A stretch of DNA of 64,000 nucleotides from Bacteroidales bacterium. Lineage in GTDB: Bacteria > Bacteroidota > Bacteroidia > Bacteroidales > ML635J-15. Below the pieces are notes generated by a model that saw nothing but the letters and a program-made list of their open reading frames with translations, searched no databases and had not been told where the DNA came from. Shown here in pieces: positions 8,179 through 15,911 of the stretch (positions within the stretch are counted from its first letter, which is position 1; every line of letters starts with the position of its first letter). Both the position numbers and the translations under genes were made by a program. The DNA lies in NCBI GenBank assembly GCA_017620015.1, contig JAFZRE010000026.1, positions 114,578-178,577 of the forward strand. Reading direction: 5' to 3'.

Positions 8179-9162
8179 TTAAATTGTCTTGATAAAATTA
8201 TTCCTTATTGTTTCGATATCGTTCTGCAATGTTTCTGATTGGAAACCAGTCTTTTCTAATTTCTTAAAGTCGGTTTTTATGCTTGCAATCATATCGTTGT
8301 CGGAAAGTTGCGACAGCAGTTCGTTGTTGGAATGCAGCACGCAGAAATGGCTTTCGAGCGAATTTACATTCGCCTCGCTAGATTCCGATTCCTGTGCAAG
8401 TCCCAGATGTGTGGTTTCAACCCAGAAACCGCAGATGAACATGGCGGTAATTCCGTATTTTTCATTCTCGGCGGGCACGATGGTATTTGTATCGAGAAGG
8501 CTGTCGATTGTGGCAAAAATCACCTGCTCGTCGTTGAGGTTTTCTTCGACCTTTGGCACATATTCCTCGAAAATATCGTTATCGACAGCCAATTTTTCGG
8601 CCATCATCTTGGTTGCATCCAGAATGTCTGTGCAAACTTGCACTCGTTCAAAATAGCGTGCATATCCGAGGTCGGCGACGAGCATTCCCATTGCCATGGC
8701 GGTTTCCTTCGAGTTTTGGTAGAGGTCGGCTGTACGCACATCGAGCAGCAAGTCATTGTCGAACTTTACCTTGTTGAGGCGTATGTTCTTGCAGATTTCG
8801 GAGTACTTGGGCAACTGGTTCAGGATGCTGTCGATATGGCTTTTGTCAGCGGTGGATTCGACGTTGGAAAAATCCTCGTTTACCTGCTTGTAGTGGATAC
8901 CATTGCTGCAGGAAGAGAAAGCCAACGCAATAAGCAACAAAAAGCAATATGACTTAACCCAACAGTCATTCCGTAAAATAGAACGAACAGGCGCAGGAAC
9001 GAGCCTTGTGAGTTCATTTGTACGGAATCTCCTTTGTGTACAATAAGCCCTACAATCATCGACCCTTCGACTTCCCTTCGACTTACGCTCAGGGGGCGTC
9101 TCTGGAAGCGAAATGCACAGAGAACTGTTATACCATCCAGAATGACAAAATAAGGGAATCAT
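8179..9162 (-). CDS. Lipoprotein of unknown function with an unusual N-terminal extension
   Basis: The conserved-looking part begins VKSYCFLLLIALAFSSC near residue 69, a lipoprotein signal with Cys85, followed by an acidic helical domain of about 240 residues. No ATG, GTG or TTG lies in frame just before the signal. The nearest ATG is at 9162 and overlaps the rfbD stop (ATGA). The 68 intervening codons cross a 68-bp family A repeat (8965-9032) and other repeat-like DNA. Either a repeat insertion destroyed the native start, or translation now begins at 9162 by coupling to rfbD and leaves the signal peptide internal. Function is unknown. Confidence 0.6.
   Translation of the reverse strand: MIPLFCHSGWYNSSLCISLPETPPERKSKGSRRVDDCRAYCTQRRFRTNELTRLVPAPVRSILRNDCWVKSYCFLLLIALAFSSCSNGIHYKQVNEDFSNVESTADKSHIDSILNQLPKYSEICKNIRLNKVKFDNDLLLDVRTADLYQNSKETAMAMGMLVADLGYARYFERVQVCTDILDATKMMAEKLAVDNDIFEEYVPKVEENLNDEQVIFATIDSLLDTNTIVPAENEKYGITAMFICGFWVETTHLGLAQESESSEANVNSLESHFCVLHSNNELLSQLSDNDMIASIKTDFKKLEKTGFQSETLQNDIETIRNNFIKTI
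8965..9032 (+). repeat. 68-bp hairpin repeat, family A, copy 2
   Basis: Same length as copies 1 and 3. It starts GTCATTCCGTAAAA and ends TTTGTACGGAATCTCC, with inner arms GAACGAAC and GAGTTCAT. It sits about 15 nt upstream (minus strand) of the lipoprotein signal sequence. Confidence 0.85.
9033..9146. repeat. Repeat-like segment next to family A copy 2
   Basis: Contains two near-identical CCCTTCGACTT units and CTTACGCTCAGGG, and on the minus strand starts GTCATTCTGGA. Elements opening GTCATTC and carrying TGAGCG-TAAGTCGAAG are commonly seen as repetitive DNA in this phylum. Only one copy is in the window. Confidence 0.45.
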
Positions 9163-10031
9163 AACTTTGAATACCTGTCAATCATTTCTCTCAGCGAATC
9201 TGTCCAGTACGGTATGTTGATGCCAAAAGTATCCGAAATCTTTCTTGTGTTCAGCACACTATATGTGGGACGGGTTGCCTTGGTGGGATATTCGCTTGTA
9301 AGCAAGGGTTTTACCTCGGCATCAATCTTCGTCAGCCTGAAAATGTGCATTGTGAAGTCGTACCACGAGCAAACTCCGCGATTGGTAAAATGATAGATTC
9401 CGCCGTGCCATTCGCCAGCATTGAGGTACAAGTCCGTGATTTTCAGCAAGGCTTTTGCGAGGTCGCCAGCGTAGGTAGGCGTGCCAACCTGGTCAAACAC
9501 AACGCCTTTTATCTTGCCTTCGCTACCAAGGCGAATCATTGTTTTCACATAGTTGTTGCCGTATTCGCTGTAGAGCCAAGCCGTACGAACAATCACAGCA
9601 TCGCAGTTTTCAGTTGCAATGTTCTTCTCGCCTTCAAGCTTGGTCCTGCCGTATGCCGACTGCGGATTTGTCGGTGCATCCTCGCAATAAGGTGTGTTTG
9701 CCTTACCGTCGAAAACATAGTCGGTAGAAACGTGTATCAGCTTGAAACCGAACTTGTTGGCGCATTTTGCAAGATTACGCGGAGCAACGGCATTTGCCAG
9801 GGTCGCATTTTCGAGGTCGTCCTCTGCTTTTTCAACTGCAGTATAAGCAGCGCAGTTTATTACGACGTCGAACTTGCTGTTTGCAAAAAAGGCGGTTGTC
9901 GCCTCAAGATTTGATATGTCAAGTTTGTCAATGTCAACGTATTCAAATTCAGCATTGGCAAGCATTTCGTGGTTGTCGCGAATCTTGTTGCCGAGTTGTC
10001 CGTTGCATCCTATGACGAGTATTCTTTTCAT
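9159..10031 (-). CDS. rfbD: dTDP-4-dehydrorhamnose reductase
   Basis: A 290-aa short-chain-dehydrogenase-fold enzyme catalysing the last step to dTDP-L-rhamnose. The N-terminal nucleotide-binding loop is VIGCNGQLGNKI. The catalytic Tyr and Lys lie in SAYGRTKLEGE, and the VSTDYVFDGK block is typical of RfbD. Length is standard. It is third in the order rfbA, rfbC, rfbD, with gaps of 2-5 nt. rfbB (the dehydratase) is absent from this window and must be elsewhere if the pathway is complete. Confidence 0.95.
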   Translation of the reverse strand: MKRILVIGCNGQLGNKIRDNHEMLANAEFEYVDIDKLDISNLEATTAFFANSKFDVVINCAAYTAVEKAEDDLENATLANAVAPRNLAKCANKFGFKLIHVSTDYVFDGKANTPYCEDAPTNPQSAYGRTKLEGEKNIATENCDAVIVRTAWLYSEYGNNYVKTMIRLGSEGKIKGVVFDQVGTPTYAGDLAKALLKITDLYLNAGEWHGGIYHFTNRGVCSWYDFTMHIFRLTKIDAEVKPLLTSEYPTKATRPTYSVLNTRKISDTFGINIPYWTDSLREMIDRYSKL

Positions 10032-10033
10032 TG

Positions 10034-10582
10034 TTAGAAGTTTAGAATTGCATTTTTCAAAGTGGGGTGCTTGGTATCCTTGTCGGAAAGAATCATCTTG
10101 TCCTGCGGAATTTTCCAGTCGATGCCAAGTTCGGGGTCGTTGAAAATGATTCCGCCTTCGCTTTCCTTGTTGTAGGCATTGTCGCAGAGATATGCAAACA
10201 CGGCATAGTCGGACAAAACCGAAAATCCGTGTGCAAATCCGCGCGGAATAAGGAACTGACGCTTGTTTTCCTCGGAAAGTTCAACCGAAAGATGCTTGCC
10301 GAAAGTTGGAGAACCTTTGCGCACATCGACAGCCACATCGAGAACCTTGCCAACCACGCAGCGCACAAGTTTTGCCTGTGAATACGGGTTCAGTTGGAAA
10401 TGCAATCCACGCACAACGCCGTAGGTCGAACTCGATTCGTTCTGCTGAACGGGAACAAAGTTGATTTCTGCTGCATCAAAGACGGATTTATTCCAAGTCT
10501 CGAAAAAATAACCTCTCTGGTCGCCGAAAACTTTCGGTTCGATAATCTTCAAATCCTTTATAAAGGTATCTGTTACAGTCAT
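10034..10582 (-). CDS. rfbC: dTDP-4-dehydrorhamnose 3,5-epimerase
   Basis: A 182-aa cupin-fold epimerase acting between RfbB and RfbD. The family blocks GYFFETWN, RGLHFQLNPYSQAKLVR (catalytic His) and IPRGFAHGF are present. It starts 5 nt after the rfbA stop and ends 2 nt before rfbD, consistent with one operon making dTDP-rhamnose for surface glycans. Confidence 0.95.
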   Translation of the reverse strand: MTVTDTFIKDLKIIEPKVFGDQRGYFFETWNKSVFDAAEINFVPVQQNESSSTYGVVRGLHFQLNPYSQAKLVRCVVGKVLDVAVDVRKGSPTFGKHLSVELSEENKRQFLIPRGFAHGFSVLSDYAVFAYLCDNAYNKESEGGIIFNDPELGIDWKIPQDKMILSDKDTKHPTLKNAILNF

Positions 10583-10587
10583 TTCTG

Positions 10588-11457
10588 TTATTTTTCGTTT
10601 ACAATCCTCAACAAATATTTTCCGTAGTTGCTCTTTGCGAGTTTTTCGGCGAGAACAGCAAGCTGTTCTTTGTTAATGAAACCTTTGCGGTAAGCAATTT
10701 CTTCGATGCACGAAGCCTTCAAGCCTTGACGATGCTCGATAGTCTCGATGAAGTTTGAAGCCTGCAAAAGGCTGTCGGGGGTACCTGTGTCGAGCCAAGC
10801 GAAACCACGACCGAGAAGTTTTATTTGCAGACGGTCTTCCTTGAGGTACAGGTTGTTGAGGTCGGTAATTTCGAGTTCGCCGCGCTTCGATGGTTTCAGA
10901 CTTTTTGCCTTTTCAACGACATCATTCGAGTAGAAGTAAAGTCCTGTTACAGCGTAGTTTGACTTTGGATGTTCTGGCTTTTCCTCGATGGAAATTACCT
11001 TTCCGTCCTTGTCGAACTCAGCAACACCATAGCGTTCGGGGTCGTTTACATAGTATCCGAAAATGATTGCGCCATCCTCTATTTTTGCAGCATCGGTCAA
11101 CTGCTGACCGAAACTCTGTCCGTAGAAAATATTGTCGCCGAGAACGAGGCAAACCTTGTCATTACCAATAAATTCCTCGCCGAGAATGAAAGCCTGCGCA
11201 AGTCCATCGGGCGAAGGCTGAATCTTGTAGTGGATGTCCATTCCGAGTTGCGAACCGTCGCCGAAAAGCTTTTCGTATAGACCAATGTCCTGTGGTGTCG
11301 AGATTATCAGCACTTCGCGGATTCCAGCCAGCATAAGGGTTGAAAGAGGATAGTAAATCATCGGCTTGTCGTAAACCGGAATTATCTGCTTCGAGATGCT
11401 TATTGTCATCGGGTGTAGGCGCGTACCTGCGCCACCTGCCAAAATTATGCCTTTCAT
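10588..11457 (-). CDS. rfbA: Glucose-1-phosphate thymidylyltransferase
   Basis: A 289-aa nucleotidyltransferase that makes dTDP-glucose. The signature [11 protein letters not shown] near residues 8-18, YDKPMIYYP and the metal-site LGDNIFYG are intact, and length is standard. It is the first gene of the rfbACD run, with a -7 box at 11479-11486. Confidence 0.96.
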   Translation of the reverse strand: MKGIILAGGAGTRLHPMTISISKQIIPVYDKPMIYYPLSTLMLAGIREVLIISTPQDIGLYEKLFGDGSQLGMDIHYKIQPSPDGLAQAFILGEEFIGNDKVCLVLGDNIFYGQSFGQQLTDAAKIEDGAIIFGYYVNDPERYGVAEFDKDGKVISIEEKPEHPKSNYAVTGLYFYSNDVVEKAKSLKPSKRGELEITDLNNLYLKEDRLQIKLLGRGFAWLDTGTPDSLLQASNFIETIEHRQGLKASCIEEIAYRKGFINKEQLAVLAEKLAKSNYGKYLLRIVNEK

Positions 11458-11478
11458 TGTATGCTATATTTTTGTTGG

Positions 11479-11486
11479 CAAATTTA
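11479..11486 (-). promoter_or_regulatory. -7 box TAAATTTG for rfbACD
   Basis: Matches TAnnTTTG, 22 nt upstream of the rfbA ATG on the minus strand. Confidence 0.55.
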
Positions 11487-11567
11487 TAATTTTAATGCGA
11501 GGTAGCAAAAGTTGAGAGTTAAAAAGTTAAGGAATACACAAGTCAGAGCCTTGTATGTATTATGACA

Positions 11568-11581
11568 TAGGCTGAAGCCTA
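11568..11581. repeat. Palindrome TAGGCTGAAGCCTA
   Basis: A perfect 6-bp-arm inverted repeat in the gap between rfbA and the DUF1295 gene. It is similar in size and style to the GGGCTTTAGCCC palindrome at 1578. Confidence 0.45.
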
Positions 11582-11600
11582 ATACTCAAGACTATGCAAT

Positions 11601-12455
11601 TTAGATAAGTATCCTTGTTTTCTTCCTATATTCGGCGTAGCCGGGTTTGTTCTTCAGCTGACGTTTTTCCATTAGAGGGATGCTGATTCCAAGGAATAGT
11701 GCTGTCATTGCTATTGGACAGAGAATGAACCAGTTGAAGCCGTTTAGCGAAGCATACATTATCCATATTCCCCACCAGAACTGCACCTCGCCGAAATAAT
11801 TCGGATGACGGCCGTGTTTCCACAAGCCTACGGTGCAATATTGACCAGGATGAGCGTCGCGGAAGTCATGAATCTGCTTGTCGGCGATAAGTTGTATGGT
11901 GGCCGATGCAAGGCACACTATAAGTCCAATCCAAGTTATAACATTGGCGGTTTCGGTAGCCTCGTAAAGCATAAGTCCTGGTAGCATGGCGGCAAATACA
12001 ACAAGCGTTGGAACCATGTTCAGTCCGAAGAAATTTATGAGGTGAAAAACTACAGGATGCTGAGACTCACGGTATTTCGTGTAGCGCCAATCCTCGTGTG
12101 CAATTCCGTGGAAGGTTATTGCCCAGTTGCGCGTAAGACGAATGCCCCAGTACCACGATGCTACAAGAATGAGAATCACCGGCAACGACCAAGTATTTGT
12201 GAAAAAGCACCATAGAAGAAACGCAACTGGCGGAAAAACACTCCAGTACGGGTCGTAAACCGATACGTTTTCGTATAGCAGTCCGAACCCCCAAACAATT
12301 ATTGTTGCCAGCACATCGGCGCAGAAAAGCGACCATATTGGCGAATTGAGCACACTGTTAAGTTTTACAAACAGGATTATGCTAGCAACTGTGGCGAGAA
12401 TGTAAATTGCAGCGATAAGCGCAATGCTGCACGATTTTGAATAATTACGTTTCAT
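11601..12455 (-). CDS. DUF1295 / steroid 5-alpha-reductase-like membrane protein
   Basis: A 284-aa integral membrane protein with about seven hydrophobic segments. The C-terminal block GLWKHGRHPNYFGEVQFWWG and the ending MEKRQLKNKPGYAEYRKKT are hallmarks of the DUF1295/isoprenylcysteine-methyltransferase-like group, which are NADPH- or SAM-dependent membrane enzymes. The substrate is unknown. The start at 12455 is supported by a -7 box 19 nt upstream. A longer frame begins at 12500. Confidence 0.85.
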   Translation of the reverse strand: MKRNYSKSCSIALIAAIYILATVASIILFVKLNSVLNSPIWSLFCADVLATIIVWGFGLLYENVSVYDPYWSVFPPVAFLLWCFFTNTWSLPVILILVASWYWGIRLTRNWAITFHGIAHEDWRYTKYRESQHPVVFHLINFFGLNMVPTLVVFAAMLPGLMLYEATETANVITWIGLIVCLASATIQLIADKQIHDFRDAHPGQYCTVGLWKHGRHPNYFGEVQFWWGIWIMYASLNGFNWFILCPIAMTALFLGISIPLMEKRQLKNKPGYAEYRKKTRILI

Positions 12456-12473
12456 ATTAGCAAAAATGAGGCG

Positions 12474-12481
12474 CAAAAATA
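12474..12481 (-). promoter_or_regulatory. -7 box TATTTTTG for the DUF1295 gene
   Basis: It lies inside the longer reading frame, so it argues for translation from the ATG at 12455. Confidence 0.5.
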
Positions 12482-12621
12482 ATTTTTTTATTATGAACAT
12501 TGCGTTTTAATTGGAATTTTTCTGCTTTTGCCCAAATGTTCAATTCAACCTATTAAATATTTTTCACCACACACAATAATATCCAACATTCATCGTTTTG
12601 TCTAATATAATATAAAGAACA

Positions 12622-13239
12622 ATGAGGACATTAGTTTTAACCGTTTTGTTTTTTGCGACAATGGCTATTTCCGCCCAGAATGTCAAGGTAAAGGACATTG
12701 AAAAGTCGCTTGTGAAAATTTCCGACAATGTTTATGTGTCGAAGTATGATGTGAGCAACGAAATGTACATGCAATTTATTTCTGACCTGAAAAACAGCGA
12801 AAAGAAAGACTTGTATGCAAAATGCTACCCCGATACAGCAAAGTGGCACACAAAATATGCCTACAACGAACCATTTGTAGAATTGTATCACGTTCATCCT
12901 GCCTACTTTTCCTATCCAGTGGTAAACATCGACAAGAAATCGGCAGAAGAATTTTGCAAATGGCTGACAGAAAAGTATAACAGCGAGAAAAAACGCAAGT
13001 ATCAAAATATTGAGTTCCGTCTGCCAACCGAAGCAGAATGGAAAACTTTTGCATCGCCCTGCACCATATTAGAACCACGAGCTGACTTTTTGGGGCCCAA
13101 AGGAATTTCCGCCAACACTGTCGGCAATGTTTCGGAAATGACATCTGACGGCTCTGCATCGGGCAACAACTGGGCAGACAAGGAGCCCGCAATGCCCTCG
13201 CCTTGGGTTGGATTCAGGATTGCAGCGACAACAAAGTAA
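12622..13239 (+). CDS. Secreted SUMF1/formylglycine-generating-enzyme-like protein
   Basis: A 205-aa protein with a signal peptide (ending AISAQ). Its compact C-terminal domain carries the SUMF1-fold landmarks YPVVNIDKKSAEEFCKWL, FRLPTEAEWKTFA, GNVSEMT and PWVGFRI. In Bacteroidota this fold is found in gliding/T9SS lipoproteins such as GldJ/GldK and in many non-catalytic secreted proteins. It is shorter than true formylglycine-generating enzymes and lacks an obvious active-site cysteine pair, so enzymatic activity is doubtful. Confidence 0.75.
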   Translation: MRTLVLTVLFFATMAISAQNVKVKDIEKSLVKISDNVYVSKYDVSNEMYMQFISDLKNSEKKDLYAKCYPDTAKWHTKYAYNEPFVELYHVHPAYFSYPVVNIDKKSAEEFCKWLTEKYNSEKKRKYQNIEFRLPTEAEWKTFASPCTILEPRADFLGPKGISANTVGNVSEMTSDGSASGNNWADKEPAMPSPWVGFRIAATTK

Positions 13240-13340
13240 GCCGTTTTTGTTTGCATTTGTAAAGAACTACAATGTAAATAACAGTTACTAACTCGTAGAA
13301 AACTCTACATTTTTTGTAAATAACCTGCTTGTTTTTTGCT

Positions 13341-13348
13341 TACATTTG
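13341..13348 (+). promoter_or_regulatory. -7 box TACATTTG of LytTR module 1
   Basis: It stands in the context TTTTTTGCTTACATTTGCAA, 18 nt before the LytTR ATG. Nearly the same context recurs at 15680-15715 without a gene behind it. Confidence 0.65.
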
Positions 13349-13365
13349 CAAGCAAAAATTGAACT

Positions 13366-13944
13366 ATGGAAATCTTTCTGACTGTACTTTTCAGCGTTAT
13401 TGGCACCATTGTTATAATATGCCTGCTTAGTGTTTGCATACCCGACTTGAGACGGATGTTCAGCCGCAAGGCGCGAGAAGAGGAAAAGACAATGAAAATC
13501 CGTGTTGCCGAACTGGAGGCAAAGGTCGAAACGCTTGAGCAGCAGCTTGTAGCATTGCAACAGAAGGAAACGCATATAATTCTGAACGACAAGGACTCCA
13601 ATGGTCGGCAACTCCTGAATGTCAGCAATTTGAAAGTAAATGCAACATCCATAACGCATATATCGTCGCAGACGTTCGAGCAGTCGGGTTCTGGCGATTC
13701 GCGCGTGAAGATTATACATTATGCCGACCAGCAGAAGACCGATTCGGTATATAGCAGTTTCGATGCCATACTTGAACAGCTTGCAGGCAACTTCTTGCAA
13801 ATCAATAAGAACCAAATCATTAACCTCGACTATATACATAAGGTTCAGGGCGAAGAAATATATTTGAAAACCGTTTCAAAGCCGTTTTATGTTTCGGAGG
13901 GACGGAAAGCTGAATTTGACATGAGGATTGGAAAGCAAAGGTAA
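13366..13944 (+). CDS. Membrane-anchored LytTR DNA-binding protein, copy 1
   Basis: A 192-aa protein: one N-terminal transmembrane segment (about 3-25), a coiled coil (about 38-68), then a LytTR-type DNA-binding domain (about 95-190) with the landmarks YSSFDAILEQLAGNFLQINKNQIINLDYI and KPFYVSEGRK. LytTR domains normally follow a response-regulator receiver. Here there is none, so signals may enter through the membrane segment or partner proteins. A paralogue with the same layout is at 28499-29080. Downstream lie two lipoprotein genes carrying the shared leader motif, which it may regulate (inference). Confidence 0.8.
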   Translation: MEIFLTVLFSVIGTIVIICLLSVCIPDLRRMFSRKAREEEKTMKIRVAELEAKVETLEQQLVALQQKETHIILNDKDSNGRQLLNVSNLKVNATSITHISSQTFEQSGSGDSRVKIIHYADQQKTDSVYSSFDAILEQLAGNFLQINKNQIINLDYIHKVQGEEIYLKTVSKPFYVSEGRKAEFDMRIGKQR

Positions 13945-13982
13945 GGCATTGATTATCTACACATTGCATCAAAAGAAATATT

Positions 13983-14244
13983 CGACCTCTCCGAGGTCGC
14001 TGTTATTGTCTTACAAATTTTCTATACACATCCGACCTCGCTGAGGTCGTTATGAAACAAAAAACTGGAAAGGTTAAATGTTTAAAATGCAACTAGCACC
14101 ACTATTTTTTTCACAAACCACTAAACATAAAGCTCTTACATCAATGCATAAGAAGGTTTAGCTTTTTACAACATTAATAACCTCGGAGAGGTTACATATT
14201 TATAGAACACAACGATACGAGGGGAAACGACCTCGGAGAGATCG
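13983..14244. repeat. Cluster of four CCTC-NNN-GAGG hairpins
   Basis: Palindromes at 13983-13999, 14033-14049, 14179-14193 and 14228-14244 share CGACCTC/AACCTC arms, GAGGTCG/GAGGTT arms and a 3-nt loop (TCC, GCT, GGA, GGA). The last has one mismatch. They fill much of the 530-nt gap between the LytTR gene and the first lipoprotein gene. I see no gene in the rest of this gap. The irregular spacing excludes CRISPR. Confidence 0.8.
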
Positions 14245-14436
14245 CACAAAAAATGTCTTTGTGATTATTGATGCTATTACAGGCGAACAAAAATTTGTGT
14301 ATAAACAATCTTTCACACACCTTATCTACATATTTTCCCGTGATTTTTACACAAATTGCCGTAATGTTTTCGGCAATGAATTTCTATGTGCCTAATTTGC
14401 CGACTTTTGCGTCCGTAATTTTTGTTTGTAATAAAA

Positions 14437-14464
14437 ACCGACGGGCCGATGGGATATAACCGGC
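14437..14464 (+). promoter_or_regulatory. Conserved 28-nt hairpin leader, copy 1
   Basis: Runs ACCGACGG, then GCCGATGGGATATAACCGGC. GCCG and CGGC can pair around an 11-12 nt loop containing GGGATATAAC. It ends exactly 10 nt before the ATG at 14475. Copies 2 and 3 at 15028 and 29216 keep the same distance to their ATGs. Confidence 0.8.
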
Positions 14465-14474
14465 ATGAAAGAAA

Positions 14475-14993
14475 ATGAAAAAGAAAGCATTACTTTTAAC
14501 AGCAGTGGTATTGATAGCATTTGTTTTGCCTTCGTGTATCAGTGTGAAGGAAGTAGGAAAGTTAAGCATTATTTCTACAAAGAATGTCTCATTGAAGACT
14601 GATTATGCGTTAGTTGCATCGTATTCAGGCGGTTCAAAATCTGATTTGAAAAAATCAAAGGCAATTAATATTGAAGAGGCAGTTGACCAAACTATACGGA
14701 AAGTTCCTGGAGGAGAATTTATAATGAATGCAAAAATCAATTTGGTTTATCATAGGATTTCGGGCAAAGCATTTTTCGCCATAGAAGGTGATGTATATGG
14801 TCAGAAGTCGGCAAATGGCGGTGCCGAAAGATCTTATCGTGGATTTAAGACTGGCGATAAGGTAAGTTGGGGTAATAAATTAACAGGATTCAAGTCGGGT
14901 ACAATAAAATCGCTCAAGGACGATAAGACTTGTCTGGTCGAAATAGAAGGAGGCAGAACTGTCGAGAAAAAATACGATGAGTTAAGCAAGTAA
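14475..14993 (+). CDS. Lipoprotein, unknown family, module 1 (first)
   Basis: A 172-aa protein with a lipoprotein signal (lipobox VLPSC, Cys21). The middle part has a small beta-rich domain. The C-terminal 50 residues (FKTGDKVSWGNKL onward) resemble a small SH3/Tudor-like barrel by eye. I do not recognise the family. It is preceded by leader copy 1 and followed by leader copy 2 and a second lipoprotein gene. It has no counterpart in module 2. Confidence 0.75.
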   Translation: MKKKALLLTAVVLIAFVLPSCISVKEVGKLSIISTKNVSLKTDYALVASYSGGSKSDLKKSKAINIEEAVDQTIRKVPGGEFIMNAKINLVYHRISGKAFFAIEGDVYGQKSANGGAERSYRGFKTGDKVSWGNKLTGFKSGTIKSLKDDKTCLVEIEGGRTVEKKYDELSK

Positions 14994-15027
14994 TTAAGCA
15001 AAATATATTTCAAGAATTTATTTAGAA

Positions 15028-15055
15028 ACCGACGGGCCGATGGGATATAACCGGC
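15028..15055 (+). promoter_or_regulatory. Conserved 28-nt hairpin leader, copy 2
   Basis: Identical to copy 1 over all 28 nt and again exactly 10 nt before the start codon (15066). It lies in the 72-nt space between two same-strand genes with no clear -7 box, which suggests it acts in RNA. Confidence 0.8.
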
Positions 15056-15065
15056 AAAAAAGGAA

Positions 15066-15533
15066 ATGAAAAGAAATTTTATTATTTTGATTGGTGCAAT
15101 CGTAATGCTGTTTACTGCTTCAAGTTGTGAAAAAACTGTGGAACAAAGCAAAGTCTATGAGATTTCTGTAGAGATGATAACCAATGCAGATGGAAGTGTT
15201 GCTTCTGCTGTTTATAAAGAGTTGGCAGGGGAAATTAAATCTACAGACGCAGTACTTGCCTATGTACTTTTGGATGATGCATGGCAACCAATGCCAGCAT
15301 TTTATGATGGAGAATCTTATATTTATGCATTTGACGATGATGGATATTTTAGATTTGACGCTTTTCCCACTAATGGATATGTTTGGACTGGCAATTTTAA
15401 ACAGGATTACCGCATTATTAGGATTCCACATTATGCTTATACCGAAAAGAAGGCAGAAGGTGTTGACCACAACAATTACAATGAAGTAATGAAGGCGTAC
15501 GACTTGTACAACACTCCTGTTATACGCAAATAG
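15066..15533 (+). CDS. Lipoprotein, module 1 (second), paralogue of 29257-29745
   Basis: A 155-aa lipoprotein (Cys at SSCEK). It shares with the protein at 29257 the QSKV-[YH]E opening, a central aromatic-rich domain, and the ending DLYN[TA]PVIRK. The conserved C-terminal PVIRK in both copies suggests a functional tail. Function is unknown, and the protein is probably periplasmic or outer-membrane-attached. It is preceded by leader copy 2 and followed by a hairpin terminator at 15561. Confidence 0.75.
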   Translation: MKRNFIILIGAIVMLFTASSCEKTVEQSKVYEISVEMITNADGSVASAVYKELAGEIKSTDAVLAYVLLDDAWQPMPAFYDGESYIYAFDDDGYFRFDAFPTNGYVWTGNFKQDYRIIRIPHYAYTEKKAEGVDHNNYNEVMKAYDLYNTPVIRK

Positions 15534-15560
15534 TTACTTTTTAACTCAAAGAATAAATAG

Positions 15561-15602
15561 CATGGCAGGACTATTATGTTTTTAAACAATATTCCTGCCA
15601 TG
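15561..15602 (+). terminator. Hairpin terminator after module 1
   Basis: Perfect 10-bp arms CATGGCAGGA and TCCTGCCATG flank an AT-rich loop. The following T run is short, so termination strength is uncertain. Confidence 0.6.
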
Positions 15603-15695
15603 TACTTTTGTACCCCGTCGATAATTTGTCACGAAATATGCTTTATTTGTAATTGCGGTTGTAATTTTTGACAATTGCAGTCTGTTCTTTTTGCT

Positions 15696-15703
15696 TATTT
15701 TTG
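15696..15703 (+). promoter_or_regulatory. Orphaned LytTR-type promoter at the element's left end
   Basis: TATTTTTG in the context TTTTTGCTTATTTTTGCAA, nearly the module 1 LytTR promoter, but no LytTR gene follows. It appears to be the original promoter of the LytTR gene now at 28499. Confidence 0.65.
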
Positions 15704-15715
15704 CAAACAAAAAAG
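15699..15715 (+). repeat. Left attachment-site candidate (attL core)
   Basis: The 17-nt sequence is identical to 28480-28496, and the flanking bases differ on both sides. Confidence 0.7.
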
Positions 15716-15727
15716 TTAATTATACAA

Positions 15728-15771
15728 TCAAACTACAAACAAACTACAAATAAACTACAAGTAAAATACAG
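15728..15771 (+). repeat. Four tandem AAACTACAA-like units near the left end
   Basis: About 11-bp period repeats (CAAACTACAAA, CAAACTACAAA, TAAACTACAAG, TAAAATACAG). They lie just inside the left attachment site, where integrase arm-type sites are expected. Confidence 0.5.
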
Positions 15772-15876
15772 ATAGCCAATAGTTTAGTAATAAAAAAACA
15801 AAAGGATATTGTGTTTTTGTTGTAGTTTTTTCTGAATATTTTTGTTACTCGTTTGTTACTTGTTAATTTTTTTTGT

Positions 15877-15884
15877 TACTTTTG
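15877..15884 (+). promoter_or_regulatory. -7 box TACTTTTG for the integrase
   Basis: It lies 28 nt before the ATG at 15912. A nearby TTTTGTTACTCGTTTGTTAC (15840-15859) resembles 28399-28418 at the other end of the element and may be an integrase-binding site. Confidence 0.5.
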
Positions 15885-15911
15885 CAGTCGGAAACCCAAA
15901 AAGTGTTCTTG

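Noticed and set aside
13983..14244. CRISPR array
   Set aside because: The units are 15-17 nt palindromes with spacers of about 30-130 nt and no cas genes.
14268..14459. 63-aa open frame
   Set aside because: It ends just before the leader motif, lacks a ribosome-binding context and has no recognisable content. Probably chance.
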